Shown here: piece after piece, positions 1 to 9,341 of the stretch
Layout: each line of letters begins with the position of its first letter
How positions within the stretch are numbered: position 1 is the first letter of the stretch
DNA from: CBDCWT01 sp965223305
GTDB taxonomy: Bacteria > Planctomycetota > Planctomycetia > Pirellulales > Pirellulaceae
NCBI GenBank assembly: GCA_965223305.1
Contig: CBDCWT010000064.1
Span: 1-58,687, forward strand
Direction: 5' to 3'
Length of the DNA stretch: 58,687 bases
Notes under the pieces: model-generated
What the model was told of the DNA's origin: nothing
Database searches by the model: none
What the model saw: only the letters and a program-made list of their open reading frames with translations
Made by a program: the position numbers and the translations under genes

Positions 1-2025
1 GTTGCCCGCGTCGACTTGCTCACCCGCCAGATCTTCGACGATCGAGTCGGCTCCGACTACGCGCAGCCGCAGGAGCGAATTAGCGAGAAGGCGCGCATCG
101 TGCGCATCCCTTTCGGCCCTCGCCGATACCTGCGCAAGGAAATGCTCTGGCCATATCTCGAGTTCTTTATTGACGCGACGCTCAGCTTCTTCAAACGCGA
201 AGGCTTGCCCCACATCATTCATGGCCACTATGCGGACGCTGGTCTGGCTGGTGCTCAGCTGGCGCGGTTACTGCACATTCCGTATGTTTTCACCGGGCAC
301 TCGCTAGGAAGAGTCAAGCGTCAAAGACTGGCACTCGGCAAAACAGAGCCGCAAGAGTTGGAAAAGAAGTATCGCTTCACCACTCGAATCGAAGCCGAAG
401 AAATCGCGTTAGAAACCGCAGCGATGGTTGTCGCCAGCACCTACCAAGAGGTCGAAGAGCAGTACCAACGATACGAGCACTACATCCCAAACCGAATGGA
501 GGTTATCGCGCCAGGAGTCGACTTGGCTGCATTTCATCCAGCCGAGAACAGCCGTGTCACGCTGCCCATCGAAACGGAGCTATGTCGCTTCCTACGTTCC
601 ACGGACAGACCTATCATTCTCACCGTGGCGCGTCCCGATGAGCGCAAGAACTTGGAGATGTTGGTGCGTGTCTTCGGCGATAGCATGCGCCTACAAGAGA
701 TGGCCAACCTCGTTTTGATGATGGGCAGCCGCGAGGATCTTCGTGAACTGCCCGCTTCCCAGAGAAAGATCATTCAAAACGTGCTGACGCTGATCGACGT
801 CTACGATCTCTACGGCAGCGTCGCCTACCCGAAATCACACCTCCCCCGGGACGTCCCCGATCTCTACCGCATCACGGCCAGACACCACGGCGTCTTTATC
901 AATCCGGCAATGACCGAGCCATTCGGATTGACGCTCCTCGAAGCAGCGGCAACCGGCGTTCCAATCGTGGCCACAAACGACGGTGGGCCACGTGACATCA
1001 TCGCAAATTGCCGCAACGGCGTGCTGATCGATCCGTTCAATCAGCTGGAAATCGAGCAGACACTGTTCGACGTCCTGACTGACTCCGCACAGTGGCAGAC
1101 GTGGTCGCAGCAGGGCATCGACGGTGCTCATGACAATTACTCTTGGGAGCACCATGTTCAGCGGTACCTGAACGAAGTAACTCGTATCCTACAGCACTCG
1201 GCGACGCCAGCGCTTGTTCAGTCACCCAAAGCCAGGCGAATCCCTGAATTCGACAGGCTGATCATCACCGATCTCGACAACACATTGACTGGCGACAGCG
1301 AGGCCTTAGCCGAGTTGATCGGGAAGATCGGAGCGGCCGATCATGTCGGCTTCGGCATCGCGACTGGCCGGCGGCTGGATGACGCGCTCAAGTTAGTCCG
1401 CGAACTGGACTTGCCGATGCCAGATGTTTTCGGTACTTCGGTCGGTACAGAGCTGTATTATGGAGAGGGTCTGACGGCCGACCGTAGCTGGCGACGGCAA
1501 ATCGACTACCATTGGCGACCGGATGAAGTGCGCCGCGTGCTTGACGGTATCGAGGGGCTGACACTGCAGAAGGAACATGAGCAGTCCAGGTTCAAGATCA
1601 GCTACGTCGTGGATACCAGAACTCGTCTCAAGGTATCCGTTGTGCGACGAGTGTTGCGTGAAGCCGGCCTGAGGGCCAAAGTGATCCTCTCACTGGGCAT
1701 GTACATTGATGTCATTCCTGTTCGCGGCGGAAGTGATCTTTCCATGCGGCATCTCCTCTACAAGTGGGGATTCGTCCCCGAGCAGGTGCTCGTGGCGGGC
1801 GATTCAGGGAATGATGAGGGAATGTTGAAAGGAGAGACTCTGGGTGTTGTCGTGGGCAACTACAGCCGTGAATTAGCGAAACTTCGCGGTTTGCCGCGTA
1901 TTTATTTCGCGGAGGCGAAGCACGCCGGAGGCATTCTCGAGGGAATGGACTACTATCGATTTCTTGAGGAAATCGTGATTCCCAACGACCGCATGGAAGA
2001 ACCTATTAACTCATCGAATCAGTGA
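1..2025 (+). CDS. Sucrose-phosphate synthase with C-terminal sucrose-phosphatase-like HAD domain (5' partial)
   Basis: Likely makes sucrose 6-phosphate from UDP-glucose and fructose 6-phosphate and, through its HAD domain, releases sucrose. The reading frame is open to base 1 (VARVDLLTRQ is typical of the SPS glycosyltransferase N-terminal half), so the true start, with the sugar-nucleotide glycine loop, lies upstream of the window; a TTG at 16 is not credible as start. In codons counted from base 1, the GT4 EX7E pair is E306/E314 (EPFGLTLLE), followed by TNDGGPRDI. The HAD domain covers about 415-660, with the nucleophile motif DLDNT (D424, D426) and the Mg motif GDSGND at 600-605. Sucrose synthase follows after 5 bp, so the two are almost certainly co-transcribed. 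GT4 SPS fused to an SPP-like domain is known in cyanobacteria and other bacteria. Whether the phosphatase half is active is inferred from the retained aspartates. Confidence 0.92.
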   Translation, partial: VARVDLLTRQIFDDRVGSDYAQPQERISEKARIVRIPFGPRRYLRKEMLWPYLEFFIDATLSFFKREGLPHIIHGHYADAGLAGAQLARLLHIPYVFTGHSLGRVKRQRLALGKTEPQELEKKYRFTTRIEAEEIALETAAMVVASTYQEVEEQYQRYEHYIPNRMEVIAPGVDLAAFHPAENSRVTLPIETELCRFLRSTDRPIILTVARPDERKNLEMLVRVFGDSMRLQEMANLVLMMGSREDLRELPASQRKIIQNVLTLIDVYDLYGSVAYPKSHLPRDVPDLYRITARHHGVFINPAMTEPFGLTLLEAAATGVPIVATNDGGPRDIIANCRNGVLIDPFNQLEIEQTLFDVLTDSAQWQTWSQQGIDGAHDNYSWEHHVQRYLNEVTRILQHSATPALVQSPKARRIPEFDRLIITDLDNTLTGDSEALAELIGKIGAADHVGFGIATGRRLDDALKLVRELDLPMPDVFGTSVGTELYYGEGLTADRSWRRQIDYHWRPDEVRRVLDGIEGLTLQKEHEQSRFKISYVVDTRTRLKVSVVRRVLREAGLRAKVILSLGMYIDVIPVRGGSDLSMRHLLYKWGFVPEQVLVAGDSGNDEGMLKGETLGVVVGNYSRELAKLRGLPRIYFAEAKHAGGILEGMDYYRFLEEIVIPNDRMEEPINSSNQ

Positions 2026-2030
2026 CTTGA

Positions 2031-4430
2031 ATGTTCGAGGCTGCCAACGAATTCCTAATCCGGCATCGCGATGCCGCCGACCAGCTGATCGGCCGTTATA
2101 CCGGTCAAGGCAAACCTCTGTTGCTGAGGGCCGAGTTGGTCGATCACTTGGAAGACTTCTGCAACCTAGAAACTGGCCGTGTTCTGACAGGGAGCATTCT
2201 CTACGAAGTGCTCCGATCGTCTCAGGAAGCCGTTGTCAGCGACGACTCGATTTGTTTTGCTGTCCGCTGGTCTGTCGCCCGCTGGTCCTACGGCGAATTG
2301 AATGTCGCGGAGATGTCGCTGAAAGAGATTTCGGCCGCTCAGTTTCTGGCAGCCAAAGAGCGTGTTGTCGAACGAGAGGTCGGCACCGCAGCTCAGTTGG
2401 AAATTGACCTGCACCCATTCGAACGCGGCTTTCCGCGGTTGCGCGAGATTCGCTCGATCGGTAACGGCGTCGACTACTTGAGTCGCCATCTCTCCAGCCG
2501 TCTGTTTCAAGAACTGGACAACGGCGGCGAGCGGCTGTACCAGTTCCTGCGATCGCATCAAGTACGCGGCATGCCGCTGATGCTGAACGACGCCATAGGC
2601 AACCTGGAAGAACTGCGGCATGCCATGCGGGCCGCCGACGCCATGATGTCGCGCCAAGCGGCCGGCCGACTATGGTCGGACATCGCCGGTGAGATGGCCC
2701 AGTTGGGATTTGAACCTGGCTGGGGACGAACCATCGACCGAGCTCGTGAGACGATGAGGTACCTGAGCGACATCTTGGAAGCACCAGCACCGGACTGCAT
2801 CGCCCGTTTCCTCAGCCGTTTGCCGATCATTTTTACCATCGCCGTCATCTCGCCGCACGGTTACTTCGGACAAGCTGGCGTGTTGGGCAAACCGGACACT
2901 GGCGGTCAAATCGTCTACATTCTGGATCAAGTCCGTGCACTGGAACGGGCGATGTACGAGTTCCTAGAACAACAAGGACTGCAAATCGAGCCGAGAATAC
3001 TGGTGGTAACCCGGCTCATTCCAGAGGCTGAGGGAACGACTTGCGACCAGCGCCTGGAGGCGATCGCGGGCACCCGCAACGCCCGCATCTTGCGGGTGCC
3101 GTTTCGGGAAGACAACGGCGATGTCGTACCGCAGTGGATCTCGCGTTTTCAAGTATGGCCCTATCTAGAACAGTTCGCCATCGAAGCCCAACGCGAGTTC
3201 CGCCGAGAGGCTGGACAGGACCCCGACTTCATCATCGGCAACTACTCAGACGGCAACCTCGTCGCTTCCATCATGGCACACGAACTCGGCGTCACCCAAT
3301 GCAATATTGCCCACGCGTTGGAAAAAACGAAGTACCTCTATTCCGATCTCTACTGGAAGGAGCACGAGGGTTCGCACAACTTCGCCTGCCAGTACACGGC
3401 AGACTTGATCGCGATTAACACCGCGGACTTCATCATTACGAGCACCTATCAAGAAATCGCTGGCACTCCAGATTCGATTGGGCAATACGAGAGCTACCAG
3501 GCCTATACGCTGCCGGAGCGATATCGAGTCGTCTATGGCGTCGATGTCTTTGACCCAAAGTTCAACATCGTGTCGCCGGGCGCGGATCCAGAGACCTTCT
3601 TCCCACCGCACGAGCACAACCGCCGTGATCCAGAAATCTGCCGGCACGTCGTCGAGCTGGTACACGATGCCACGCGCAACGACGCCCGCGGAGACCTTAC
3701 CAACGGCGACAAGAGACTGTTGCTCGCTATGTCGCGACTTGATCACATCAAGAATCCAGCGGGGCTCGTCGAGTGGTTCGGGCAAAGCGAGGGGCTACGC
3801 AGCCACGCCAATCTGCTCCTCGTGGGAGGGAGGCTCACGGCCGAGGAAAGCAACGACGCCGAAGAACAGGAACAGATCATCCAGATCGACAAGCTGATTG
3901 AGGAGTACGATCTGCAGCACCAACTACGCTGGGTGGTGATGCAGACGGACAAACGTGTCGTGGGTGAGCTCTATCGCTACGTCGCCGATCGGCGGGGCGC
4001 GTTCGTGCAGCCTGCGCTGTTCGAGGCATTTGGCCTTACGGTCATTGAGGCCATGAGCAGCGGACTGCCCACTTTCGCAACCCGCTACGGCGGGCCACTA
4101 GAGACGATCGAGGATGGAATCTCAGGATTTCACATCGACCCGAACAACGGTGCCGAGTCAGCCGGAAAGATGCTCGACTTCTTCGTTAAATGCACCGAAG
4201 AGGAGGGGTACTGGGAGACAATCTCCCATGGAGCGCTGGAACGGGTGGCCAGCCACTACACTTGGGAGCTGTACGCCGATCGGCTGTTGCGGCTGGCCCG
4301 GGTGTACGGCTTCTGGAAGTTTTTTACGAATATCGAGCGGGAGGAAATGCGCCGCTATCTAGAGATGCTCTATTTCTTGGCGTTTCGACCCATGGCCGAG
4401 CAGGTGGCCCAAAGGAATCAGAGAACTTGA
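2031..4430 (+). CDS. Sucrose synthase (GT4)
   Basis: Catalyses the reversible reaction sucrose + NDP = NDP-glucose + fructose. At 799 aa it matches the roughly 800-aa length of plant and bacterial SuSy. The N-terminal ~270 residues are the regulatory region (HLEDFCN near the start). The GT-B core begins around residue 280 with SPHGYFGQAG and GKPDTGGQIVYILDQ, the SuSy/SPS hallmark. The C-terminal half holds MSRLDHIKNPAGLVEWFG and the EX7E pair E665/E673 in EAFGLTVIEAM. ATG at 2031 lies 5 bp after the SPS stop, suggesting translational coupling. Together the two genes allow sucrose synthesis and reversible cleavage to nucleotide sugar. Sucrose here could be a compatible solute or a feed into glycogen; that role is inference. 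Alternative identity is unlikely given the full-length match to the family layout. Confidence 0.95.
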   Translation: MFEAANEFLIRHRDAADQLIGRYTGQGKPLLLRAELVDHLEDFCNLETGRVLTGSILYEVLRSSQEAVVSDDSICFAVRWSVARWSYGELNVAEMSLKEISAAQFLAAKERVVEREVGTAAQLEIDLHPFERGFPRLREIRSIGNGVDYLSRHLSSRLFQELDNGGERLYQFLRSHQVRGMPLMLNDAIGNLEELRHAMRAADAMMSRQAAGRLWSDIAGEMAQLGFEPGWGRTIDRARETMRYLSDILEAPAPDCIARFLSRLPIIFTIAVISPHGYFGQAGVLGKPDTGGQIVYILDQVRALERAMYEFLEQQGLQIEPRILVVTRLIPEAEGTTCDQRLEAIAGTRNARILRVPFREDNGDVVPQWISRFQVWPYLEQFAIEAQREFRREAGQDPDFIIGNYSDGNLVASIMAHELGVTQCNIAHALEKTKYLYSDLYWKEHEGSHNFACQYTADLIAINTADFIITSTYQEIAGTPDSIGQYESYQAYTLPERYRVVYGVDVFDPKFNIVSPGADPETFFPPHEHNRRDPEICRHVVELVHDATRNDARGDLTNGDKRLLLAMSRLDHIKNPAGLVEWFGQSEGLRSHANLLLVGGRLTAEESNDAEEQEQIIQIDKLIEEYDLQHQLRWVVMQTDKRVVGELYRYVADRRGAFVQPALFEAFGLTVIEAMSSGLPTFATRYGGPLETIEDGISGFHIDPNNGAESAGKMLDFFVKCTEEEGYWETISHGALERVASHYTWELYADRLLRLARVYGFWKFFTNIEREEMRRYLEMLYFLAFRPMAEQVAQRNQRT

Positions 4431-4697
4431 GGTACTCTGGTGGCGCTGCTTTCACCGGCTCTCTGCGGCAAGCGGATCCGAGATTCCCGAAGGACAAGAC
4501 ACTCGGCGGTTCGAACAGCCTGTTGTATCCGGCAAATCCAGCATCATCGTGCCGCATCCTCTCCGGCAGGCGGTTTCATGAGCTAGACTTGGTTAGCCCG
4601 AGCTATCCACGAGCGGATCCGCCTGCGCCGCGCGAGTTACTCCTGGATCATTCGGCTGAAACCAGCCCCCTAATCTACGCTTCTCGCATTTCAACTC

Positions 4698-6608
4698 ATG
4701 CCTAGTTGTTTGCCTCGCGCCTCGCGCCGCGCGACGAATTCGATGCTGTTGGCAGTGGGAATCCTTTACGCCAGTAGCTTCCTGGGTGGCGAGACCGCCG
4801 CGGCCACCTACTATGTCCGGGTCACGGGAAACGACACCAACACGGGAACCGCAGCGGCGGCGGCCTTCTTGACCATCGAAAAAGCAGCGGAAATCGCCGC
4901 TTCCGGCGACACGGTCTATGTGGGAGCCGGCACTTACGGGATTGACGTCAAGATCCGTGACATCGCCGGCGCGGCGCCTTTGCAGTTTATCGCCGATACC
5001 GACGGCGCGCACACAGGCGATGCAGGAGCGGTCGTGGTGGGATACGACAGGCAGTTTTTCGTCCGCGACAGCGACCAGGTGCAACTCCGGGGATTTACAT
5101 TTGCCGGCAATAGTCACGAATCGATAGCCTGGATCGATAGCACCAACGGGCTGATCGAAGACTGCGTGGTCAACGGCGGCGTAGTGGGGATTGCTGTCGC
5201 TGGCGGTGATGTAGTGCTCGACGGTGTGCAGATCCAAAACTGCACGGACAAGGGCGTTGACGTCAGCAAGGGTACAGCAACGATTCAGGGTGCGTCGATC
5301 TCGTCCAACGGAACGGGAGTCGAAGTTTCCTACGCCAACCTGAAGTTGAGCTCCACTACACTGTCCTACAACTCCCTGGGACTCTTCTCGTTGGACGCCG
5401 ATTCGGTCAACGTCAGCTCGACTTCGATCATCAACTCGTCGGGGTGGGGTGTCGCCTGTTATGCCAGCGCTTCGCCTTCGGCGGCCATCACCTTGAGCAA
5501 CAGCTTGGTCGCAAACAATGCAGGTGGAATCGTGGTGATCGATGCCGAAGACGGTGACTTTTCTCTCACCTCTTCCACGGTCGTACGTGATAACAGTCAA
5601 GCTGGGATCCGCTTCGATAGCTGCAACCTGACTGTCAACGATCAGGCACAGGGGGCCAACTGGAGTACCTTGCGAAACGGCACTGGAATCAGCTGTGTGA
5701 ACTCGACTGTGACTCTGATCGATGTTCTGGTCAGCGACAGTGGCTCGTATGGAATCCACTGCGACTCCAGCACTGTGACCGTTTCGGCCTGTACGGTGAC
5801 CGGCGTAGCGGGCATCTATGCTGGAATCAACAACAACTCGCTGGTGGTCTCCAGGTCGCGGTTTGACGCTACTGCTAGCGGGAGCTGGGGGTTGGTGCGA
5901 CAGGGCGGCAACCTGAATGTCGCCAACAGCGTCTTCTACGGTTTTCAGAGCGGGGTCTATCTAGCCACTTCGAACTCGCTGAATAGGGTCTCGATCGCCA
6001 ACTCGACTGTCGCCAACGCTTCGGTCAACGGTATCTACCAGTACAGTGGATCCGCGACGGTGCGGAACACCATCATTCTGGGAAGCAGCGGGCAGTACGG
6101 ATTGAGGAGGATCTCCGGCACGCTAAACCACAGCCACAACCTGTTGTTCGGGTTCACAACAACCTACAGTGGAACGGGAAGTGGTATCGGCGAGATCGTC
6201 AAGAACCCTCGACTCGTGGACGCGGCCAACGGAGACCTGCAGCTGGCCAGCGGATCGCCGGCTATCAATACGGGAGTGGCCATCGCCGATATCGCAAGCG
6301 ACCTGGACGGCAATACCCGGCCGCTGTTCGGCGCCTTCGACATGGGCGCCTACGAATACACGAGCGACAGCGGATCGTTTCGCGTACTGCGGTGGGGACG
6401 AAACCGATTGACATCTGCCGGATGCTCAAGCCAACCGCTGCAGCTTGCTCACTCGTCCGCTGGCGACCCACTCGGCCACGAAGATGTTCCCCTCTTGATC
6501 GAAGCAGGCATCATGCGGGTGAATGAACTTGCCGTCCCGCCACAGGGCTGGGTCTTTGCGAATCGCGAATTCGCTATCGCCTTGGATCCGCGTCACATCA
6601 GCACCTAG
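4698..6608 (+). CDS. Secreted right-handed beta-helix repeat protein
   Basis: Signal peptide at the N-terminus (hydrophobic MLLAVGILYASSFLGG, possible cleavage after TAAA), followed by YYVRVTGNDTNTGT and a DUF1565-like opening typical of parallel beta-helix proteins. Residues ~80-520 are repeats rich in N, S, T, V and I (for example GIAVAGGDVVLDGV, NSTVANASVNGIY), as in pectate-lyase-like helices. The helix closes near 550 with DLDGNTRPLFGAFDMGAYEY, the usual end of such planctomycete surface proteins. The last ~80 residues (6366-6608) look like read-through: that DNA is antisense to the 3' end of the NHL-propeller gene, and one other frame stops at 6411. The stop of the original gene may therefore have been lost. 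No strong ribosome-binding site precedes 4698; ATG 4743 is an alternative start that keeps the signal peptide. Substrate unknown. Confidence 0.8.
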   Translation: MPSCLPRASRRATNSMLLAVGILYASSFLGGETAAATYYVRVTGNDTNTGTAAAAAFLTIEKAAEIAASGDTVYVGAGTYGIDVKIRDIAGAAPLQFIADTDGAHTGDAGAVVVGYDRQFFVRDSDQVQLRGFTFAGNSHESIAWIDSTNGLIEDCVVNGGVVGIAVAGGDVVLDGVQIQNCTDKGVDVSKGTATIQGASISSNGTGVEVSYANLKLSSTTLSYNSLGLFSLDADSVNVSSTSIINSSGWGVACYASASPSAAITLSNSLVANNAGGIVVIDAEDGDFSLTSSTVVRDNSQAGIRFDSCNLTVNDQAQGANWSTLRNGTGISCVNSTVTLIDVLVSDSGSYGIHCDSSTVTVSACTVTGVAGIYAGINNNSLVVSRSRFDATASGSWGLVRQGGNLNVANSVFYGFQSGVYLATSNSLNRVSIANSTVANASVNGIYQYSGSATVRNTIILGSSGQYGLRRISGTLNHSHNLLFGFTTTYSGTGSGIGEIVKNPRLVDAANGDLQLASGSPAINTGVAIADIASDLDGNTRPLFGAFDMGAYEYTSDSGSFRVLRWGRNRLTSAGCSSQPLQLAHSSAGDPLGHEDVPLLIEAGIMRVNELAVPPQGWVFANREFAIALDPRHIST

Positions 6609-7527
6609 GGCGAGCCACAACTTCGTTGTGCTGGTTGAGAATGCTGATCCGAGCGAGCAGCTCAGGCACGACCATCAGATCCTGCCAGGTATCCGCGTTG
6701 GCGGGCAGCCCATACCCGCTGAGAGTCTCTTTGTAGACGCCGTCCAGGGTAAAGTACTGCAGCACGTGGTTGACGCGATCCACGACGACAATGGATGGGT
6801 CGCGGCCTGGTCTCTTATCGACCCAAATACCATGGGGCAAGCGGAAAGTGCCTGCACCCGGGCCCACACCGCCGAACATCGATTTCCAATTCCCATCTTG
6901 GTCATAGCGATGCACGCGGTAGGAACCGTAGCCGTCGACGAGCAAGAAGTCTCCGTTGTCGAGGAAAGCAAAGTTGGTAGGCAGGAACCGATCCCGTCCC
7001 CAGATGCGCTGTGGGTTGGTGTTTTCACCCTCGGGATAGAGTCCGGACTCCATGGGAGCGTACTTCTGCCAGATCACTTCGCCTTTGAGCGTTAGCTTCG
7101 CGAAGGTTTTCTTGTGCTGGTAACAACAGACGTAGAGAAACTGTTCGCTCCCCTCGGTCCGCACTTCGAGCCCATGCCCACCACCCTGGAATTGGCTACC
7201 GAATGATCGGACGTAGCGTCCTGCTGAGTCGAAGACAAAGATGTTCGGGTGATCGGCGTACTTCTGATGATCCCCTTCGTGAATCACGTACAGACTTCCG
7301 TCGGCGTCGACCGCCACGTTATGCGTTGTTTGCCAGCTGTATTCGCTCGGCAGCTGCGGCCAGTGGTGGACAACCTCGTAGCGATACTCGCCCTGGCCGA
7401 GAATCGTAGGGGTATCGGTCTTGCTGGCTGTGATCACTGCCGGAGCTGCCACGATTGCTGCAGTGGTGGCCGCCGACGAGGCGAGGAACTTCCGGCGGGT
7501 AACTGAGGGAGTGGGTTTGTCCGGCAT
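6426..7527 (-). pseudogene. Tat-exported NHL-repeat beta-propeller protein, interrupted by a 1-bp frameshift
   Basis: ATG at 7527 follows AGGAG with good spacing (a longer frame reaches 7623 but lacks a leader). The N-terminus has a twin-arginine signal (SVTRRKFLASSAATTAA, then AAPAVITA). The body is a six-bladed propeller of the NHL/peptidylglycine-lyase-like type, with repeats such as HNVAVDADGSLYVIHEGD and LPHGIWVDKRPGRDPSIVVVDR. The frame breaks at about 6608-6611: after NQHNEVVAR it runs PRC-stop, while another frame continues as LGADVTRIQGDSEF and KFIHPHDACFDQEGNIFVAEW, ending in SKLQRLA at 6426. Removing one C from a CCC run restores the whole protein. Either an assembly error or a recent mutation. 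Its 3' end overlaps the convergent beta-helix frame by 183 bp. Ligand unknown. Confidence 0.85.
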
Positions 7528-7643
7528 AACTTGCTCCTGTCCGTCATTTCGCCAAGCAATATGGCAGACCCCCGAACTGGACGCAAACCTTTTCTTGACG
7601 GCCCCGTCTTCGCCCAGTATCAACGGTACGTGGTTGCTGTAGG

Positions 7644-8048
7644 ATGCGGGCGGAGGTAGATCTCATTTTCAGTGCATTGCTTGATGGTTTCGCAGGGAGC
7701 AAACGCCTGCGTCAACGGATCCTGAAGGTTCTCCAGGCTTTGCCAGAACCGGTCCAGCGCGACTTCCTGGACGATCCCCGTTTTCGAGTAACGCTGGACA
7801 CCTATGTACCGGGGCGGGGCAGGACACTTTGGCTAGCGCCACCCGGTCCTACAGGCAGCAGCAGCCGATGTGTCGTACTCAAGCCCAGGTTGGCCGATTG
7901 CTCCGAAGAGTTCGCCTGCTACGTGATCGCTCACGAGTTCGCTCATGCCTACCTGCGCAACGGCGGCTGGGGGGAGATCACGGACGCAGAGGAGGCGGCC
8001 GATGCTTTGGCGGCCAATTGGGGCTTTGATAGACCTGCCCAGAATTAG
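7644..8048 (+). CDS. Small putative zinc metallopeptidase (HEFAH motif)
   Basis: A 134-aa protein with no signal peptide. It carries the HExxH zincin motif in CYVIAHEFAHAYLRNGG (around residue 95), followed about 18 residues later by EEAADALAANWGF, whose ExxAD resembles the third-ligand helix of gluzincin-type or ImmA-like peptidases. Residues 1-80 do not match a family I recognise. It sits 5 bp upstream of the iron-type alcohol dehydrogenase and is divergent from the NHL-propeller gene across 116 bp. Only a weak AGG precedes ATG 7644. Peptidase activity is inferred from the motif alone; the substrate and any link to the dehydrogenase are unknown. Confidence 0.6.
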   Translation: MRAEVDLIFSALLDGFAGSKRLRQRILKVLQALPEPVQRDFLDDPRFRVTLDTYVPGRGRTLWLAPPGPTGSSSRCVVLKPRLADCSEEFACYVIAHEFAHAYLRNGGWGEITDAEEAADALAANWGFDRPAQN

Positions 8049-8053
8049 CAACG

Positions 8054-9196
8054 ATGTCTCCAAAGAAACCAGTTACGTATTTCGGCGATGGCTGCCTAGC
8101 GGAGCTTGCGGGGATTCTCGAACACCTGATGGCACGCACGGTCTATCTCGTAGTGGATGAGCCAGCCTATACAGCGTCGGGGGCAGGCAAGTCAATCGAG
8201 TCGGCGCTGAGCTCTCGCGACGTCAGTCGATTCGCCGACTTTGCACCCAACCCGAAGCTGATCGATATCAATCGTTGTGCCGACGATCTTCGAGCAGCCG
8301 ATCCTGATGTTGTGCTTGCCATCGGCGGCGGCTCCGCGATCGATATCGCCAAGATCGCAGGCGTACTCGCCCGGCATGGTGGTCCTTCGCACGACGTAAT
8401 CACGGGAGCCAGCCCGATCGAACAGTCTGGCCCTCCATTGGTGGCGATTCCGACAACCGCCGGGACGGGGAGCGAAGTGACCCGTTTCGCCCTGGCCTAC
8501 GTGGACGGTCGCAAGTACTCGGTCGCTCACCAGCATCTGATGCCTGACTACGCGATCGTCGACCCGCTGCTGACACATAGCATGCCTGACCGAGTCACCG
8601 CAGCGTCCGGTCTCGATGCGTTCTGCCAAGGCGTCGAGTCGATTTGGGCGGTGGAAGCAAACACGGAGTCGATCGAGTCTGCGGCGCAAGCTGTGCGGCT
8701 GGCCGCCGCCAATCTAGTGGCCGCGGTCCGGCAACCGACGGCCGACGTTCGCCGAGCGATGAGCGAGGCGGCACACCTTTCTGGCAAAGCGATCAACACC
8801 ACCAAGACGACTGCCTCACATGCGCTTTCCTACGCACTGACTTCACGCTACGGTGTGCCGCATGGAATGGCAGTAGCAATCTCGTTAGGTGCCATGTTGC
8901 GATTCAATTCCGGTGTTACCGACGGCGACTGCTCCGATCCGCGCGGCGCTAAGGAAGTGCTGGGGCGGATCGATTTGCTGCTGGAACTGCTCGGTCAGGA
9001 AACCGCAGAGCAGGGGAGCGAGCAGATTCAGGCGCTACTGCGCGCTGTTGGTGCTCCGGCGCGGTTGCGAGATGTGGATGTCGCGGCGGGCGACATCGAC
9101 TGGCTTGGTGAGCAGGTAAACCAACAACGGCTGCTGAACAATCCGAGAGTCATGACTGCCGATGACCTCCGCCAAGTGCTCAGGGAGTTCTATTAG
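8054..9196 (+). CDS. Iron-containing alcohol dehydrogenase, phosphonoacetaldehyde-reductase-like
   Basis: A 380-aa group III (iron-type) NAD(P)-dependent alcohol dehydrogenase. The nucleotide loop GGGSAIDIAK is near residue 90, with PTTAGTGSEVTRFA near 135. The metal site appears as GLDAFCQGVE and, further on, TASHALSY and GVPHGMAV. The usual DxxxH ligand pair is DxxxQ here, a substitution I associate with the phosphonoacetaldehyde reductase branch (PhpC/FomC-like), as is AYVDGRKYSVAHQ followed by MPDYAIVDP. No phosphonate biosynthesis gene (such as PEP mutase) is present nearby, so the substrate remains uncertain; generic aldehyde reduction is the safe call. It follows the small metallopeptidase gene by 5 bp. 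Confidence 0.85.
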   Translation: MSPKKPVTYFGDGCLAELAGILEHLMARTVYLVVDEPAYTASGAGKSIESALSSRDVSRFADFAPNPKLIDINRCADDLRAADPDVVLAIGGGSAIDIAKIAGVLARHGGPSHDVITGASPIEQSGPPLVAIPTTAGTGSEVTRFALAYVDGRKYSVAHQHLMPDYAIVDPLLTHSMPDRVTAASGLDAFCQGVESIWAVEANTESIESAAQAVRLAAANLVAAVRQPTADVRRAMSEAAHLSGKAINTTKTTASHALSYALTSRYGVPHGMAVAISLGAMLRFNSGVTDGDCSDPRGAKEVLGRIDLLLELLGQETAEQGSEQIQALLRAVGAPARLRDVDVAAGDIDWLGEQVNQQRLLNNPRVMTADDLRQVLREFY

Positions 9197-9341
9197 GTAG
9201 CAACCGCCGCCTTGCGGTCCGTCTGCTCTCTCTGGCAGACCGCCGCGGTTGGCCGGTCGCAGCCGAAACGGGGAACTTGTTTTGCGAGAATCGACAACAT
9301 GCTAGAATCGTGTGACGCTGTCTTATCGGGGGGCCCACACT

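Noticed and set aside
4593..5759. Long minus-strand frame of 388 codons opposite the beta-helix gene
   Set aside because: No leader, domain or ribosome-binding site; it is antisense to clear beta-helix repeats whose codon use keeps the opposite strand open.
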